From an uncultured Pelagibacteraceae bacterium (GTDB lineage: Bacteria > Pseudomonadota > Alphaproteobacteria > Pelagibacterales > Pelagibacteraceae), in assembly GCA_902523095.1 (NCBI GenBank), contig CABYYE010000003.1:1-64000 (forward strand): DNA of 64,000 nucleotides, written 5' to 3'. The notes below the pieces were generated by a model. The model saw nothing but the letters and a program-made list of their open reading frames with translations. It was not told the DNA's origin and ran no database searches. Positions 1-10,801 of the stretch are shown here, in pieces. The stretch's first letter is position 1; every line of letters starts with the position of its first letter. A program made the translations under genes and the position numbers.

Positions 1-123
1 TTTTTTTAAGCTGACTTTATATCTAAGATTTCCATCTTTAATTCTTACGTCTTTTACGTATAAATTAATAATTTCCTCCTCAAGAGACTTTTTAACAACT
101 TCAACTTCTGGTAATTCTGGCAT
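1..123 (-). CDS. mutM: Formamidopyrimidine-DNA glycosylase, N-terminal part (cut by window edge)
   Basis: Only the first 41 codons are in the window; the gene runs leftward off the edge. The protein begins MPELPEVEVV, the signature N-terminus of Fpg/MutM and Nei glycosylases, in which Pro2 (after Met removal) is the Schiff-base nucleophile and Glu3 the catalytic acid. Fpg removes 8-oxoguanine and other oxidised purines and nicks the abasic site. It diverges from ubiE with only 11 bases between the two start codons. The start is secure because the catalytic proline must follow the initiator. Nei is the alternative, but the PELPEVE form and the position next to ubiE favour mutM, a common alphaproteobacterial arrangement. 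Confidence 0.9.
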   Translation of the reverse strand, partial: MPELPEVEVVKKSLEEEIINLYVKDVRIKDGNLRYKVSLKK

Positions 124-134
124 ATAATTTATTT

Positions 135-839
135 ATGAAAAACACTATTCAAGATAAAACTAAACTAGTCAATTCTGTATTTACAAAAGTTTACAAAAAA
201 TATGATTTAATGAATGATTTAATGTCACTAGGAGTGCATAGAATTTGGAAAAATAAGTTTTTAGACTGGATGAATCCGCAATTAAATAATAGTTTGATTG
301 ATGTAGCGTCTGGTACAGGTGATATTGCGAAGCTTTTTTCTAATAGAATAAAAAACTCTGGAAATATAGTATGCCTTGAGCCTAATAAAGATATGTACAA
401 AATAGGAAAAAATAATTTAAAGAAATTTTCGAATGTTAAATGGCATTTAGCATCAGCAGAAAAATTGCCTTTTAAAGATAATTCTTTTGACTTTTACTCA
501 ATTAGTTATGGTATGAGAAATGTTTCTGACATAAATTTGACTTTAAAAGAGGCTTTTCGAATTTTGAAACCTGGAGGACGATTTATGTGTTTAGAATTTT
601 CAAAGATAAATAATGAAATTTTGAACTCTTTTTATCAAGAGTACTCAAAGATAATTCCAATAATTGGCAAATATATCGTGGGTTCCTCTAAACCTTACGA
701 TTACTTAATAAAAAGTATTAATGATTTTCACTCTCAGGAAGAATTAGAGGATCTAATTAAAAAAAATGGTTTTTACGAAGTAGAGTTTAGAAATCTCTCA
801 GGTGGTATATCTGCTATACACTCCGGATGGAAAATTTAG
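135..839 (+). CDS. ubiE: Ubiquinone/menaquinone C-methyltransferase UbiE
   Basis: A 234-residue class I SAM-dependent methyltransferase that C-methylates the 2-polyprenyl-6-methoxy-benzoquinol ring during ubiquinone synthesis. The SAM-binding motif I is DVASGTGD (about 56-63). Family signatures are YDLMNDLMS near residue 23, YGMRNVSD at 125-132 and RILKPGGRFMCLEFSK at 142-157, all close to the UbiE consensus. Length is slightly under the usual 250 residues. The stop is directly followed by the ubiB start with no spacer, so the two quinone genes are almost certainly co-transcribed and perhaps translationally coupled. Confidence 0.95.
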   Translation: MKNTIQDKTKLVNSVFTKVYKKYDLMNDLMSLGVHRIWKNKFLDWMNPQLNNSLIDVASGTGDIAKLFSNRIKNSGNIVCLEPNKDMYKIGKNNLKKFSNVKWHLASAEKLPFKDNSFDFYSISYGMRNVSDINLTLKEAFRILKPGGRFMCLEFSKINNEILNSFYQEYSKIIPIIGKYIVGSSKPYDYLIKSINDFHSQEELEDLIKKNGFYEVEFRNLSGGISAIHSGWKI

Positions 840-2405
840 ATGTTCAATAGAGTTTTTCAATTATTTAAAATTGCAAGGAAATTGTCAACATCAGGTGCTG
901 TAGATACTATTGACCAGTTGTACCAAGTGCCATTTGTTATTAAAATTTTTTTTAGTACTTTGTCATTAGGATCAAAAAGAAAAATAATTAATGATAACAA
1001 AAATCCAGGCGATAAGTTATGTATTGCCCTTGAAGGGATGGGAACAACTTTTATAAAGTTAGGACAATTTTTAGCAACAAGACCAGATATTATAGGTGAT
1101 GATTTAGCAAAAAGTTTAGAGAAACTACAAGATAAGCTCCCTGCTTTTGATACTATTGACGCAAAAAAAATTATTAAAAAAGAAGTAGGTGAAAAACAGT
1201 TTGCGGATATAATTGAATTGAGTGAGCCAATAGCAGCTGCTTCAATCGCTCAAGTTCATATAGCTAAACTAAAATATCAGGATGGAGTTAAAAACGTAGC
1301 AATTAAAATTTTACGTCCAAACATAGAAAAATTATTCAATGAGGAGTTGGATGCGCTATTATTGTTCGCATATATAATCGAAAATTCAATTTCAAAAGCA
1401 AAAAGACTTAAGTTAGTCGAAGTTGTTCATTTGCTTCGAGAGATTACTAATATTGAAATGGATTTGCGTTTCGAAGCTGCGGCAGCGAATGAACTATATG
1501 ACAATACAAAATATGACCAGGGTTTTAACGTTCCTCAAATTTATTGGAATTATACTTCAAGGAGAATTTTAACATTGGACAAGGTGGAAGGTATTTCTAT
1601 TCGTGAACATGAAAAATTAAAAGAATATGGTATAAATTTAAAATTACTAGCTGAAAATTTAATACAACACTTTTTGAAACAAGCTGTGAGAGATGGTTTT
1701 TTTCATGGTGATATGCACCAAGGAAATCTATTTGTAGATAAACAAGGAAACATAATACCAGTTGATTTTGGTATTATGGGTAGATTAGATAAAAATAATA
1801 GAAAATTTTTGGCAGAAATTTTGTATGGTTTTATTCAAAGAGATTACGTTAAAGTGGCAGAAGTTCATTTTCAAGCAGGTTTGGTGCCGATTAATGCCTC
1901 TAAAGAGGAGTTTGCTCAAGCTTTGAGATCAGTTGGTGAACCAATATTTGGTCAATCTATCAAGGATATATCTGGTGGTAATTTATTAGCTCAGCTTTTT
2001 GAGATCACAGAAAAATTTAATATGCCAACTCAGACACCATTATTGATACTTCAAAAGACTATGGTTGTAGTAGAGGGAGTAGCGAGAAGATTGTATCCTG
2101 ATACTAATATATGGGAAGTTTCGAGACCAGTATTAGAGGATTGGCTAAAAAAAGTTAAAAGTCCAAAATCAACATTTGATACAGCAATTAATACGTCTGC
2201 TGAAATAATTAAAAGAATTCCAGATTTTCCTGAATTTATGGATAAAGCAAGCTATGCTCTTCAATTAATGGCCGAGGGTAAACTAAATTTAAAGGTTGGA
2301 AATACAAAAAATTTGGAAGTGGAACAAATGAAATTAAAAAATTTCAGGAACAATATAGTTATAGGTTTTTTAGGTATTGTAATTTTCTCTTTATTAGTAT
2401 TTTAA
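840..2405 (+). CDS. ubiB: UbiB, ubiquinone biosynthesis ABC1/ADCK-type atypical kinase
   Basis: A 521-residue member of the UbiB/ABC1/ADCK family needed for ubiquinone biosynthesis, thought to act as an ATPase that helps organise or extract lipid-like quinone intermediates. Visible hallmarks are the inhibitory KxGQ motif (KLGQ, 73-76), the alanine-rich loop AAASIAQVH (132-140) that replaces the glycine-rich loop of ordinary kinases, the catalytic loop HGDMHQGN (289-296) and the metal-binding DFG (309-311). The last 20 or so residues form a hydrophobic membrane segment (GFLGIVIFSLLVF), consistent with inner-membrane anchoring. It follows ubiE without a gap and precedes coaBC by 6 bases. Confidence 0.95.
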   Translation: MFNRVFQLFKIARKLSTSGAVDTIDQLYQVPFVIKIFFSTLSLGSKRKIINDNKNPGDKLCIALEGMGTTFIKLGQFLATRPDIIGDDLAKSLEKLQDKLPAFDTIDAKKIIKKEVGEKQFADIIELSEPIAAASIAQVHIAKLKYQDGVKNVAIKILRPNIEKLFNEELDALLLFAYIIENSISKAKRLKLVEVVHLLREITNIEMDLRFEAAAANELYDNTKYDQGFNVPQIYWNYTSRRILTLDKVEGISIREHEKLKEYGINLKLLAENLIQHFLKQAVRDGFFHGDMHQGNLFVDKQGNIIPVDFGIMGRLDKNNRKFLAEILYGFIQRDYVKVAEVHFQAGLVPINASKEEFAQALRSVGEPIFGQSIKDISGGNLLAQLFEITEKFNMPTQTPLLILQKTMVVVEGVARRLYPDTNIWEVSRPVLEDWLKKVKSPKSTFDTAINTSAEIIKRIPDFPEFMDKASYALQLMAEGKLNLKVGNTKNLEVEQMKLKNFRNNIVIGFLGIVIFSLLVF

Positions 2406-2411
2406 TTAAAT

Positions 2412-3641
2412 ATGACATTAAAAAATAAAAAAATTCTACTAATAATTGGTGGAGGAATATCAGCTTACAAATCTCTTGATTTAATAAGATTATTAAAAAA
2501 AAATGAAATTAATATAAAAACTATTATTACTAAGAGTGGTAGAGAGTTCGTTACCCCTTTGTCTGTAACTACTTTAACAAAAGGTAGAACTTATGAAGAT
2601 ATTTTTGATACAAAAACTGAAGCTGAAATTGATCACATATCATTATCCAGATGGGCAGACTTAATCGTTGTATTGCCTGCCACAGCAAATTTTATGACTA
2701 AATTAAGTATTGGTAAAGCTGAAGATTTAGCTACCACAGTTTTGCTAGCTTCAAATAAAGATATTGCTTTAGTCCCAGCTATGAATGTTAGAATGTGGCT
2801 GCACAAAGCTACACAAAAAAATTTCAAAATTTTGCAGGATTATGGGTACGATTTTATTGGACCTGAAAAAGGTGAAATGGCTTGTGGTGAATATGGTGAA
2901 GGAAAAATGTCAAGCCCTAGACAAATTTATTCTTATATCAAAAATTATTTTGACAAAAAAAATTTAATGAAAAATAAAAATTTTAAAGCTCTTGTAACTG
3001 CTGGACCTACAAGAGAATATTTGGATCCAATCAGATATATTTCAAATGAGTCAAGTGGTAAACAAGGCTATGAAATAGCAAAAGCTCTTGATAAATTGGG
3101 CATTAAAACCAAGTTAATATCTGGCCCATCTAATAATGTAGCTAATAAAAACATAAAAGTTAAAAGCGTAATTTCAGCAAAAGATATGATGGATGAAGTA
3201 AAAAAATCTTTGCCTGTAGATATAGCTGTTTGTACTGCAGCTGTTGCTGATTATAGACCATTAATTAAAAGTAAAAACAAATTAAAAAAAAGTAGTTCTA
3301 ATATCATAAATTTAAAACTAGAAAAAAATTCTGACATACTCGAATTTTTAAGTAAAAATAATAAATTTAGACCAAAAATAGTAGTAGGTTTTGCTGCAGA
3401 AACAGAAAACATAATTCATAATTCAAAAATTAAAATTAAAGAAAAGTACTGTGATTTAATCATAGCCAATGACGTCTCTAAGAAAAATAGAGGTTTTAAT
3501 TCTGATTACAACAAAGTATCTATTATAGATAAAAATGGAAAGATTCATTCGATTCCAAAAAATAAAAAAAGTTTTATTGCTAATACAATTGCAAAAAAAA
3601 TATTAGATAAGCTTTTAGTGGATGACAAAAATATTAATTAA
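2412..3641 (+). CDS. coaBC: Bifunctional phosphopantothenoylcysteine decarboxylase / phosphopantothenate-cysteine ligase
   Basis: A 409-residue fused enzyme for two consecutive steps of coenzyme A synthesis. The N-terminal CoaC flavoprotein half (about 1-180) has GGGISAYKS, the active-site His75, the PAMNVRMW motif (122-129) and the substrate-flap cysteine in GEMACGEYGEGKM (Cys158). The CoaB half begins near residue 190 with VTAGPTREYLDPIRYISN, the ligase signature, and contains an NDVS motif near the C-terminus. Its 3' end overlaps the start of dut by 20 bases, a coaBC-dut order common in proteobacteria, so coupled translation is likely. Confidence 0.95.
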   Translation: MTLKNKKILLIIGGGISAYKSLDLIRLLKKNEINIKTIITKSGREFVTPLSVTTLTKGRTYEDIFDTKTEAEIDHISLSRWADLIVVLPATANFMTKLSIGKAEDLATTVLLASNKDIALVPAMNVRMWLHKATQKNFKILQDYGYDFIGPEKGEMACGEYGEGKMSSPRQIYSYIKNYFDKKNLMKNKNFKALVTAGPTREYLDPIRYISNESSGKQGYEIAKALDKLGIKTKLISGPSNNVANKNIKVKSVISAKDMMDEVKKSLPVDIAVCTAAVADYRPLIKSKNKLKKSSSNIINLKLEKNSDILEFLSKNNKFRPKIVVGFAAETENIIHNSKIKIKEKYCDLIIANDVSKKNRGFNSDYNKVSIIDKNGKIHSIPKNKKSFIANTIAKKILDKLLVDDKNIN

Positions 3642-4062
3642 AAGACTTACTAAAAAAGTAGATTTGCCCAAATATGAGACGAGTGGATCTTCTGGTATGG
3701 ACTTATCCGCAAATGTAGAGTCTACGATTTATTTGGAACCTGGCAAAATTGCAATAATTCCCACAGGTTTAGCCTTATCTGTACCTAAAGAATTTGAGAT
3801 ACAAATTAGACCAAGATCGGGATTAGCTGCAAAGCAAAAGATAAGTGTTTTGAATACTCCAGGGACTATTGACTCTGATTATAGGGGAGAAATTAAAGTT
3901 ATTTTGATTAATCATGGAAAAGAAACTTTTAAAATTGATAAAGGGCTTCGTATAGCTCAAATGGTTTTATGTCCAGTCGTGCATGCGCAAATTGAAGAGG
4001 TAGATGATTTAAATAAAACAAAACGTGGTTCGGGTGGATTCGGGTCAACTGGAATCAAATAA
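3622..4062 (+). CDS. dut: Deoxyuridine 5'-triphosphate nucleotidohydrolase (dUTPase)
   Basis: A 146-residue trimeric dUTPase that hydrolyses dUTP to dUMP and pyrophosphate, preventing uracil incorporation and feeding dTMP synthesis. All five family motifs are visible: GMDLSA (25-30), PRSGLA (64-69), PGTIDSDYRGEI (80-91, with the catalytic aspartate and the uracil-gate tyrosine), GLRIAQMV (108-115) and the C-terminal arm RGSGGFGSTG (135-144). Length is typical. It overlaps coaBC by 20 bases and abuts the next gene, so it belongs to the ubiE-ubiB-coaBC-dut operon. Confidence 0.96.
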   Translation: MTKILIKRLTKKVDLPKYETSGSSGMDLSANVESTIYLEPGKIAIIPTGLALSVPKEFEIQIRPRSGLAAKQKISVLNTPGTIDSDYRGEIKVILINHGKETFKIDKGLRIAQMVLCPVVHAQIEEVDDLNKTKRGSGGFGSTGIK

Positions 4063-4806
4063 ATGAAAGATAATATTAAACAATTTGAAAGATTTGAAAA
4101 ACAAATAATCTTAAAAAAGATTGGTTTTATAGGTCAAAAAAAGATTAATTCAGCAAAAATTCTGGTTATAGGTTTAGGAGGTTTAGGTTGTCCTCTTATT
4201 ACATATCTTGCTAATTCTGGTGTTGGAAAAATAGGTATTGTTGATTTTGACAAAGTCGAAATTACAAACTTAAACAGACAGACTTTATTTAATACATGTG
4301 ACTTAGGTAAATTTAAAAGTGATTGTGCTAAAAAGGCAATAGGTAAAATTAACAAAAAAGTGAATGTTGTTTCCTACAAAGAAAAATTAACAAAAAAAAA
4401 TATAAAAAGAATATTTAAAAATTTTAAAATTATTTGTGATGGTACTGATAATTTTGAAACTAGATATCTTATTAACGATTACTGCGTTAAAAATAAAAAA
4501 ATTTTAATTACATCTGCAATTAGCAAGTTCGATGGGCATTTAATGAAGTTTAATTTTAATAAAAAAAGTCCATGCTATAGATGTTTTATGCCAGAAAAAC
4601 CTCTATTAGAGAATAATTGTCAAGCAGAAGGGATATTTTCTCCAGTTGCAGGCATAATGGGCTCATTGCAAGCTAGTGAAGTTTTAAAAACTATTATAAG
4701 TGCCAGGGATGATTTGAATGGAAACTTAGTAGTATTTAATGCATTGAAAACTGAATTCAGAAAATCAATTATATCTATAAATCCACATTGCATCAACAAA
4801 TGTTAA
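4063..4806 (+). CDS. HesA/MoeB/ThiF-family sulfur-carrier adenylyltransferase
   Basis: A 247-residue E1-like enzyme that adenylates the C-terminal glycine of a small ubiquitin-fold sulfur carrier (MoaD or ThiS). The nucleotide-binding loop GLGGLG lies at about 38-43, followed by the acidic ribose contact in IVDFDKVEITNLNRQ and the adenylation segment DGTDNFETRYLIND (126-139). Zinc ligands appear as CYRC (171-174) and a C-terminal pair Cys243/Cys247, spaced one residue wider than the usual CxxC. Cys186 lies where MoeB has a conserved cysteine. No thiS, thiG or moa gene is nearby, so the sequence does not say whether it serves thiamine or molybdopterin synthesis. The start codon directly follows the dut stop. 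Confidence 0.85.
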   Translation: MKDNIKQFERFEKQIILKKIGFIGQKKINSAKILVIGLGGLGCPLITYLANSGVGKIGIVDFDKVEITNLNRQTLFNTCDLGKFKSDCAKKAIGKINKKVNVVSYKEKLTKKNIKRIFKNFKIICDGTDNFETRYLINDYCVKNKKILITSAISKFDGHLMKFNFNKKSPCYRCFMPEKPLLENNCQAEGIFSPVAGIMGSLQASEVLKTIISARDDLNGNLVVFNALKTEFRKSIISINPHCINKC

Positions 4807-5246
4807 AGATTTTTATCAAAATAATTATTTTAATTTTCATAAATAATTTTGCTTTTGCAAATGATGAATATTTTTTAACACTTCGCTATGATAAAGTTAA
4901 TTTAAGGCAAGGACCTTCTAAAGAGTATCCAATTAAAATTTTTTATAAAAAAAAATATTTACCAGTTTTGGTTCAAGATAAGTCTGACAACTTTAGGAAA
5001 GTAAGAGACCATGAAAATAATACTGGTTGGTTACATATTTCTCAACTCTCCAAAAAAAAGGCCGCTATAGTAATTACTAATAAATTGATAATGTTCAAAA
5101 ATCCGACAAAATACTCTAGACCAATTGCAATTTTAGAGAATGGGCGTCTTATAAGAGTAATTAAATGTAAAGAAAGTTGGTGTAAGGTAAAAACTGATAA
5201 ATATAAGGGTTGGTTGGATAAAAAAAGCTTATGGGGATTGCTTTAG
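4800..5246 (+). CDS. Secreted SH3-domain protein
   Basis: I place the start at the ATG at 4800 rather than the TTG 12 bases upstream; this gives 148 residues and a seven-base overlap with the previous gene. The N-terminus MLKIFIKIIILIFINNFAFA looks like a cleavable signal peptide. Two bacterial SH3-like repeats follow: the first contains VNLRQGPSKEYPI and NTGWLHISQLS, the second ends GWLDKKSLWGLL. This architecture is common in alphaproteobacterial periplasmic proteins that may contact peptidoglycan, but the ligand is unknown. It closes the ubiE operon and meets the DUF2061 gene tail to tail with a four-base overlap. Confidence 0.8.
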   Translation: MLKIFIKIIILIFINNFAFANDEYFLTLRYDKVNLRQGPSKEYPIKIFYKKKYLPVLVQDKSDNFRKVRDHENNTGWLHISQLSKKKAAIVITNKLIMFKNPTKYSRPIAILENGRLIRVIKCKESWCKVKTDKYKGWLDKKSLWGLL

Positions 5247-5497
5247 TTTTTGATTCTGTAAGCAACTTTAGACGCCCAAAATTTATCTAATAAGAAATAC
5301 CATATTGCATTAGCTAGTGGTTCTACTATTGCATCTGTAAGAGCTACAGTAAACGAAACATCTGCGATAGACATTAAGACAATAATTGCAATCGCAAAAT
5401 GTCCTATTGTATAGACAATTGTTCTTAAAATTGAACCTTTGTTATTTTTATAAATATTTTTGACTGCGGTAAATATTCCTTGAGTAAATTCTACCAT
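5243..5497 (-). CDS. DUF2061 small membrane protein
   Basis: An 84-residue protein with two hydrophobic segments (about 25-47 and 49-70) and the character of the DUF2061 family: RTIVYTIGHFAIAI followed by DAIVEPLANAIWYFLLDKFW. Function is unknown; members are small integral inner-membrane proteins often found near stress or sulfur genes. It starts 10 bases downstream of the katG stop on the same strand, so it is probably co-transcribed with katG. No clear ribosome-binding site is visible upstream. Confidence 0.8.
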   Translation of the reverse strand: MVEFTQGIFTAVKNIYKNNKGSILRTIVYTIGHFAIAIIVLMSIADVSFTVALTDAIVEPLANAIWYFLLDKFWASKVAYRIKN

Positions 5498-5507
5498 AAT
5501 TTAAAGT

Positions 5508-7697
<2,190 letters not shown>

Positions 7698-7716
7698 TTA
7701 TTGGTTTATTATCTAC

Positions 7717-7733
7717 TTTATAATTATTCTAAA
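7717..7733. promoter_or_regulatory. Candidate Irr/ICE-type operator upstream of katG
   Basis: TTTATAATTATTCTAAA is a 17-base imperfect palindrome (7+3+7, one mismatched pair) about 32 bases upstream of the katG start, between irr and katG. It resembles iron-control elements bound by Irr, which I recall as TTTAGAA-N3-TTCTAAA. A second perfect repeat, ACTTTATA (7715-7722) with TATAAAGT (7735-7742), brackets it. The AT-rich background makes chance likely enough for caution. Confidence 0.45.
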
Positions 7734-7754
7734 CTATAAAGTCAATATATAGGG

Positions 7755-8177
7755 CTAGTTTTGAAGTCTTATTACAACTTCAAGATTTTTGATTTTTTTT
7801 CCTTTTGGTGGATTAGGAACTTTGCTTAATTTTACTTGGTTATAATTAATATCAGTAAGCTCTTTAGTTCCTTCATCATAAAAATGGTGGTGCGACTTAA
7901 TGTTCGTATCGTAATAACTTTTATTTTTACTAGTTAAAATTTCTTTCAAATATCCAGCATTAGTAAATGCTTCTACTGTGTTATAGATTGTTGCTAAAGA
8001 AATTTTTTCACTCCCATTCTTATTAATTTTCTTATTCAAAGTTTCAACTGTAAAATGAAAAGTTTTATTCTTATCAAATAACTTTTTAGCTATTAAAATT
8101 CTTTGTTTTGTGGGTCTAAGGCCTGAACCTCTCAATTTATTTATAATATTGTTTTTTTGGTTCATAAACTTAGTCAT
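7755..8177 (-). CDS. irr: Irr, iron/haem response regulator (Fur superfamily)
   Basis: A 140-residue Fur-superfamily regulator. The N-terminal winged helix includes GLRPTKQRILIA and ISLATIYNTVEAF (DNA recognition helix). The three-histidine run HHHFYDE (His96-98) is the hallmark of Irr, in rhizobia a haem-binding site through which the protein senses haem status; Irr represses or activates genes for haem synthesis, iron storage and peroxide defence under low iron. Position next to divergent fabA-fabB-fabI is the classical alphaproteobacterial irr location. Its stop lies 69 bases from the katG start, so irr could read through into katG. A second start (Met5) is possible. Confidence 0.88.
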   Translation of the reverse strand: MTKFMNQKNNIINKLRGSGLRPTKQRILIAKKLFDKNKTFHFTVETLNKKINKNGSEKISLATIYNTVEAFTNAGYLKEILTSKNKSYYDTNIKSHHHFYDEGTKELTDINYNQVKLSKVPNPPKGKKIKNLEVVIRLQN

Positions 8178-8198
8178 TTATTGATATATTTAACAATT

Positions 8199-8222
8199 AT
8201 TTATATAAAATTGTATATAAAT
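8199..8222. promoter_or_regulatory. Inverted repeat in the irr-fabA intergenic region
   Basis: ATTTATATA, a six-base spacer AAATTG, and TATATAAAT form a perfect nine-base-pair inverted repeat midway between the divergent irr and fabA starts. The location suits an operator, possibly for Irr autoregulation, but the all-AT arms may arise by chance. Confidence 0.35.
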
Positions 8223-8247
8223 CAAGTAAAAACTACTAACTTAACCT

Positions 8248-8751
8248 ATGCAAAAAAATAGCTTTAATTACGAAGAGTTAATTGCTTGTGGAAAGGGAGA
8301 TTTATTTGGTGAAGGGAATGCAAAACTACCGTTGCCTCCTATGTTAATGTTTGACAGGATAACCGAAATAAAAAAAGATATTGGTGAATTTAAAAAAGGT
8401 TTTATTAAAGCAGAGTTAGATATTAAAGATAATTTATGGTTTTTTGATTGTCATTTTAGAAATGATCCAGTTATGCCAGGTTGTTTAGGTTTAGATGCTA
8501 TGTGGCAATTAGTTGGCTTTTTTTTAGGATGGGTAGGAGAACCTGGAAAAGGAAGAGCTTTAGGTGTTAATACAGTCAAGTTTACTGGAGAAGTTCTTAA
8601 AAATGTCAAGTTAGCCACTTATGAAATAAATATGAAAAGAATTTTAAAAAAAGAGGGTGCAGTAGTAGGGTTAGCTAATGGTATATTAAATGCGGATGGA
8701 AAGAAAATTTATAGCGCAGAGAATTTGAAAGTCGGTTTATTTAAATCATGA
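8248..8751 (+). CDS. fabA: 3-hydroxydecanoyl-ACP dehydratase/isomerase FabA
   Basis: A 167-residue hot-dog-fold enzyme that dehydrates 3-hydroxydecanoyl-ACP and isomerises trans-2- to cis-3-decenoyl-ACP, the branch point of anaerobic unsaturated fatty-acid synthesis. The catalytic pair is His69 in [15 protein letters not shown] and Asp83 in LGLDAMWQ, matching His70 and Asp84 of the E. coli enzyme. Length is typical. It overlaps fabB by four bases (ATGA) and starts the fabA-fabB-fabI operon, divergent from irr. Confidence 0.97.
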   Translation: MQKNSFNYEELIACGKGDLFGEGNAKLPLPPMLMFDRITEIKKDIGEFKKGFIKAELDIKDNLWFFDCHFRNDPVMPGCLGLDAMWQLVGFFLGWVGEPGKGRALGVNTVKFTGEVLKNVKLATYEINMKRILKKEGAVVGLANGILNADGKKIYSAENLKVGLFKS

Positions 8752-9959
8752 AACGGGTAGTAATAACAGGTCTTGGGATAGTATCTTGTCTTGGAAATAA
8801 CCAAGATGAAGTTTACAAATCTCTTTTAAATTCAAAATCAGGAATTTCTTTTTCAGAAGAATATAAAGAATATAACCTAAAAAGTAATATTCATGGAAAA
8901 CCTAAAATTAAGCTTGAAGATCATGTTGATAGAAAATTTATTAGGTTTATGGGTCCAGGTTCAGCTTATAACTTTATATCGATGAACGAAGCTGTAAAAG
9001 ACTCTGGCTTGGAAGAAAAAGATGTTAGTAATATTAGTACTGGAATGATTATGGGTTCTGGAGGCCCTTCAATAGAAAATGTCATTTTGGCAGCAGATAA
9101 AACAAGAGAGAAAAATCCAAAAAGAATGGGACCCTTTGTTGTACCTAGAACAATGTCTAGCACTGCTTCGGCTACATTAGCCGTTCCTTTTAAAATCAAG
9201 GGAGTTAATTATACAATTAGTTCTGCATGTGCAACAAGTGGTCACTGTATAGGTAATGCTATGGAGTTAATACAACTCGGTAAGCAGAAAATTATTTTTG
9301 CTGGTGGTAGCGATGAAGTTCACTTTGCGATGACAGCTATGTTTGATGCAATGACTGCTCTATCATCTAAATATAATAATACGCCTGAAAAAGCTTCGAG
9401 ACCTTATGATAAAACGAGAGACGGGTTTGTTATTTCTGGCGGTGGGGGCGTATTAGTCTTAGAAGAGTTTGAACATGCAAAAGCAAGAGGTGCAAAAATT
9501 TATGCTGAACTTTCTGGTTATGGAGCAACTTCTGACGGTTTCGATATGGTGGCTCCCTCTGGTGAAGGTGCTGTACGATGTATGAAAATGGCTTTAGCAA
9601 CTGCAAAAAATAAAATTGATTACATAAATACACATGGTACTTCGACACCTGTGGGTGATATAACTGAACTAAAAGCAGTCGGTGAGGTATTCAAAGAATA
9701 TAAACCTAAAATTAGTTCTACAAAATCTTTGGCTGGCCATTCACTTGGTGCTACTTCAGTACACGAAGCTATCTACTGCTTGATAATGATGAAAAATAAT
9801 TTTATAGCTGCTTCAGCTAACATCACTGATATGGACGATGAAGCAAAAAAATATCCAATCATAAGAAATGTTGAAAAAGATGTAACTTTAAACTCTGTTA
9901 TGTCCAATAGCTTTGGTTTTGGTGGAACTAATGCAACTTTAGTTTTTGAAAAGGTTTAA
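8748..9959 (+). CDS. fabB: 3-oxoacyl-ACP synthase I FabB
   Basis: A 403-residue beta-ketoacyl-ACP synthase that elongates cis-3-decenoyl-ACP from FabA and so commits chains to the unsaturated pathway. The Cys-His-His active site is intact: Cys161 in [10 protein letters not shown], His296 in [12 protein letters not shown] and His331 in [10 protein letters not shown]. The C-terminal NSFGFGGTN motif is present. FabF is the alternative, but the direct coupling to fabA (ATGA overlap) and the sequence around the active site identify FabB. Confidence 0.96.
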   Translation: MKRVVITGLGIVSCLGNNQDEVYKSLLNSKSGISFSEEYKEYNLKSNIHGKPKIKLEDHVDRKFIRFMGPGSAYNFISMNEAVKDSGLEEKDVSNISTGMIMGSGGPSIENVILAADKTREKNPKRMGPFVVPRTMSSTASATLAVPFKIKGVNYTISSACATSGHCIGNAMELIQLGKQKIIFAGGSDEVHFAMTAMFDAMTALSSKYNNTPEKASRPYDKTRDGFVISGGGGVLVLEEFEHAKARGAKIYAELSGYGATSDGFDMVAPSGEGAVRCMKMALATAKNKIDYINTHGTSTPVGDITELKAVGEVFKEYKPKISSTKSLAGHSLGATSVHEAIYCLIMMKNNFIAASANITDMDDEAKKYPIIRNVEKDVTLNSVMSNSFGFGGTNATLVFEKV

Positions 9960-9961
9960 AA

Positions 9962-10747
9962 ATGAATTTGATGAAAGGTAAAAAAGGATTAATCATGGGC
10001 GTTGCCAATGAGCGCTCTATCGCATGGGGTATTGCGCAAAAACTAGCTGCCTCAGGCGCTGAACTTGCTTTTACATATCTAGGAGATGCGTTAAAAAAGA
10101 GAGTAATCCCACTTGCGGAAAAATTAAATTCAAATGTAACTTTCAGTTGCGATGTAGAAAAAAAGGAAGAAATAATAAAACTATTTGAAGATATCAAGTC
10201 AAAATGGGGTCAGATTGATTTTGTAATACATGCTGTAGCATTTTCAGATAAATCAGAATTATCAGGAGAATATTTAAATACAACCAGAGAAAATTTTTTA
10301 AAAAGTATGTTAATTTCTTGTTTTTCCTTTACAGAAGTAGCTAAGGAAGCTTCAAAAATTATGAAAGAAAACGGTAGTATGCTCACACTAACTTATGAAT
10401 CTACAAAAGCAATACCGAACTATAATGTAATGGGTGTTTGTAAATCTGCTCTTGAAGCAAGTGTAAAATATTTAGCTAGAGATTTGGGTGCTAAAAAAAT
10501 AAGGGTTAATGCTATAAGCGCAGGTCCTATCAAAACACTTGCTGCTTCTGCTATCGGTGATGCTAAATTTTTATACAAATGGAATGAGGATCATTCTTTT
10601 TTAAAAAGAAATGTAGATATAAATGATGTTGGAAATTCAGCTTTATACTTAACCAGCGATCTTGCTGCAGGGGTAACTGGCGAAATACATTATGTTGACG
10701 CTGGATATAATAAAGTTGGAATGCCTAATCCTAAAAATATATCCTGA
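9962..10747 (+). CDS. fabI: Enoyl-ACP reductase FabI
   Basis: A 261-residue short-chain-dehydrogenase-type NADH-dependent enoyl-ACP reductase for the last step of each elongation cycle. The divergent Rossmann motif is GVANERSIAWGIA (13-25). The catalytic Tyr-X6-Lys spacing typical of FabI is Tyr154...Lys161 (YNVMGVCK), followed by a C-terminal AGYNKVGMP. It starts two bases after the fabB stop and ends the operon. Just downstream is a short duplicated copy of its own 3' end. Confidence 0.96.
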   Translation: MNLMKGKKGLIMGVANERSIAWGIAQKLAASGAELAFTYLGDALKKRVIPLAEKLNSNVTFSCDVEKKEEIIKLFEDIKSKWGQIDFVIHAVAFSDKSELSGEYLNTTRENFLKSMLISCFSFTEVAKEASKIMKENGSMLTLTYESTKAIPNYNVMGVCKSALEASVKYLARDLGAKKIRVNAISAGPIKTLAASAIGDAKFLYKWNEDHSFLKRNVDINDVGNSALYLTSDLAAGVTGEIHYVDAGYNKVGMPNPKNIS

Positions 10748-10776
10748 CTTGCAAAGGTTGCATACCTAATCCTAAA
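10724..10776. repeat. Short direct repeat of the fabI 3' end
   Basis: CCTAATCCTAAA occurs at 10724-10735 inside the last codons of fabI and again at 10765-10776 just after its stop, 41 bases apart. The flanks are also similar (AAAGTTGGAATG before the first copy, AAAGGTTGCATA before the second), as expected from a small tandem duplication that left a remnant downstream. Confidence 0.5.
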
Positions 10777-10801
10777 TAAAAATAGTTAAATCAATAAAAA
10801 A

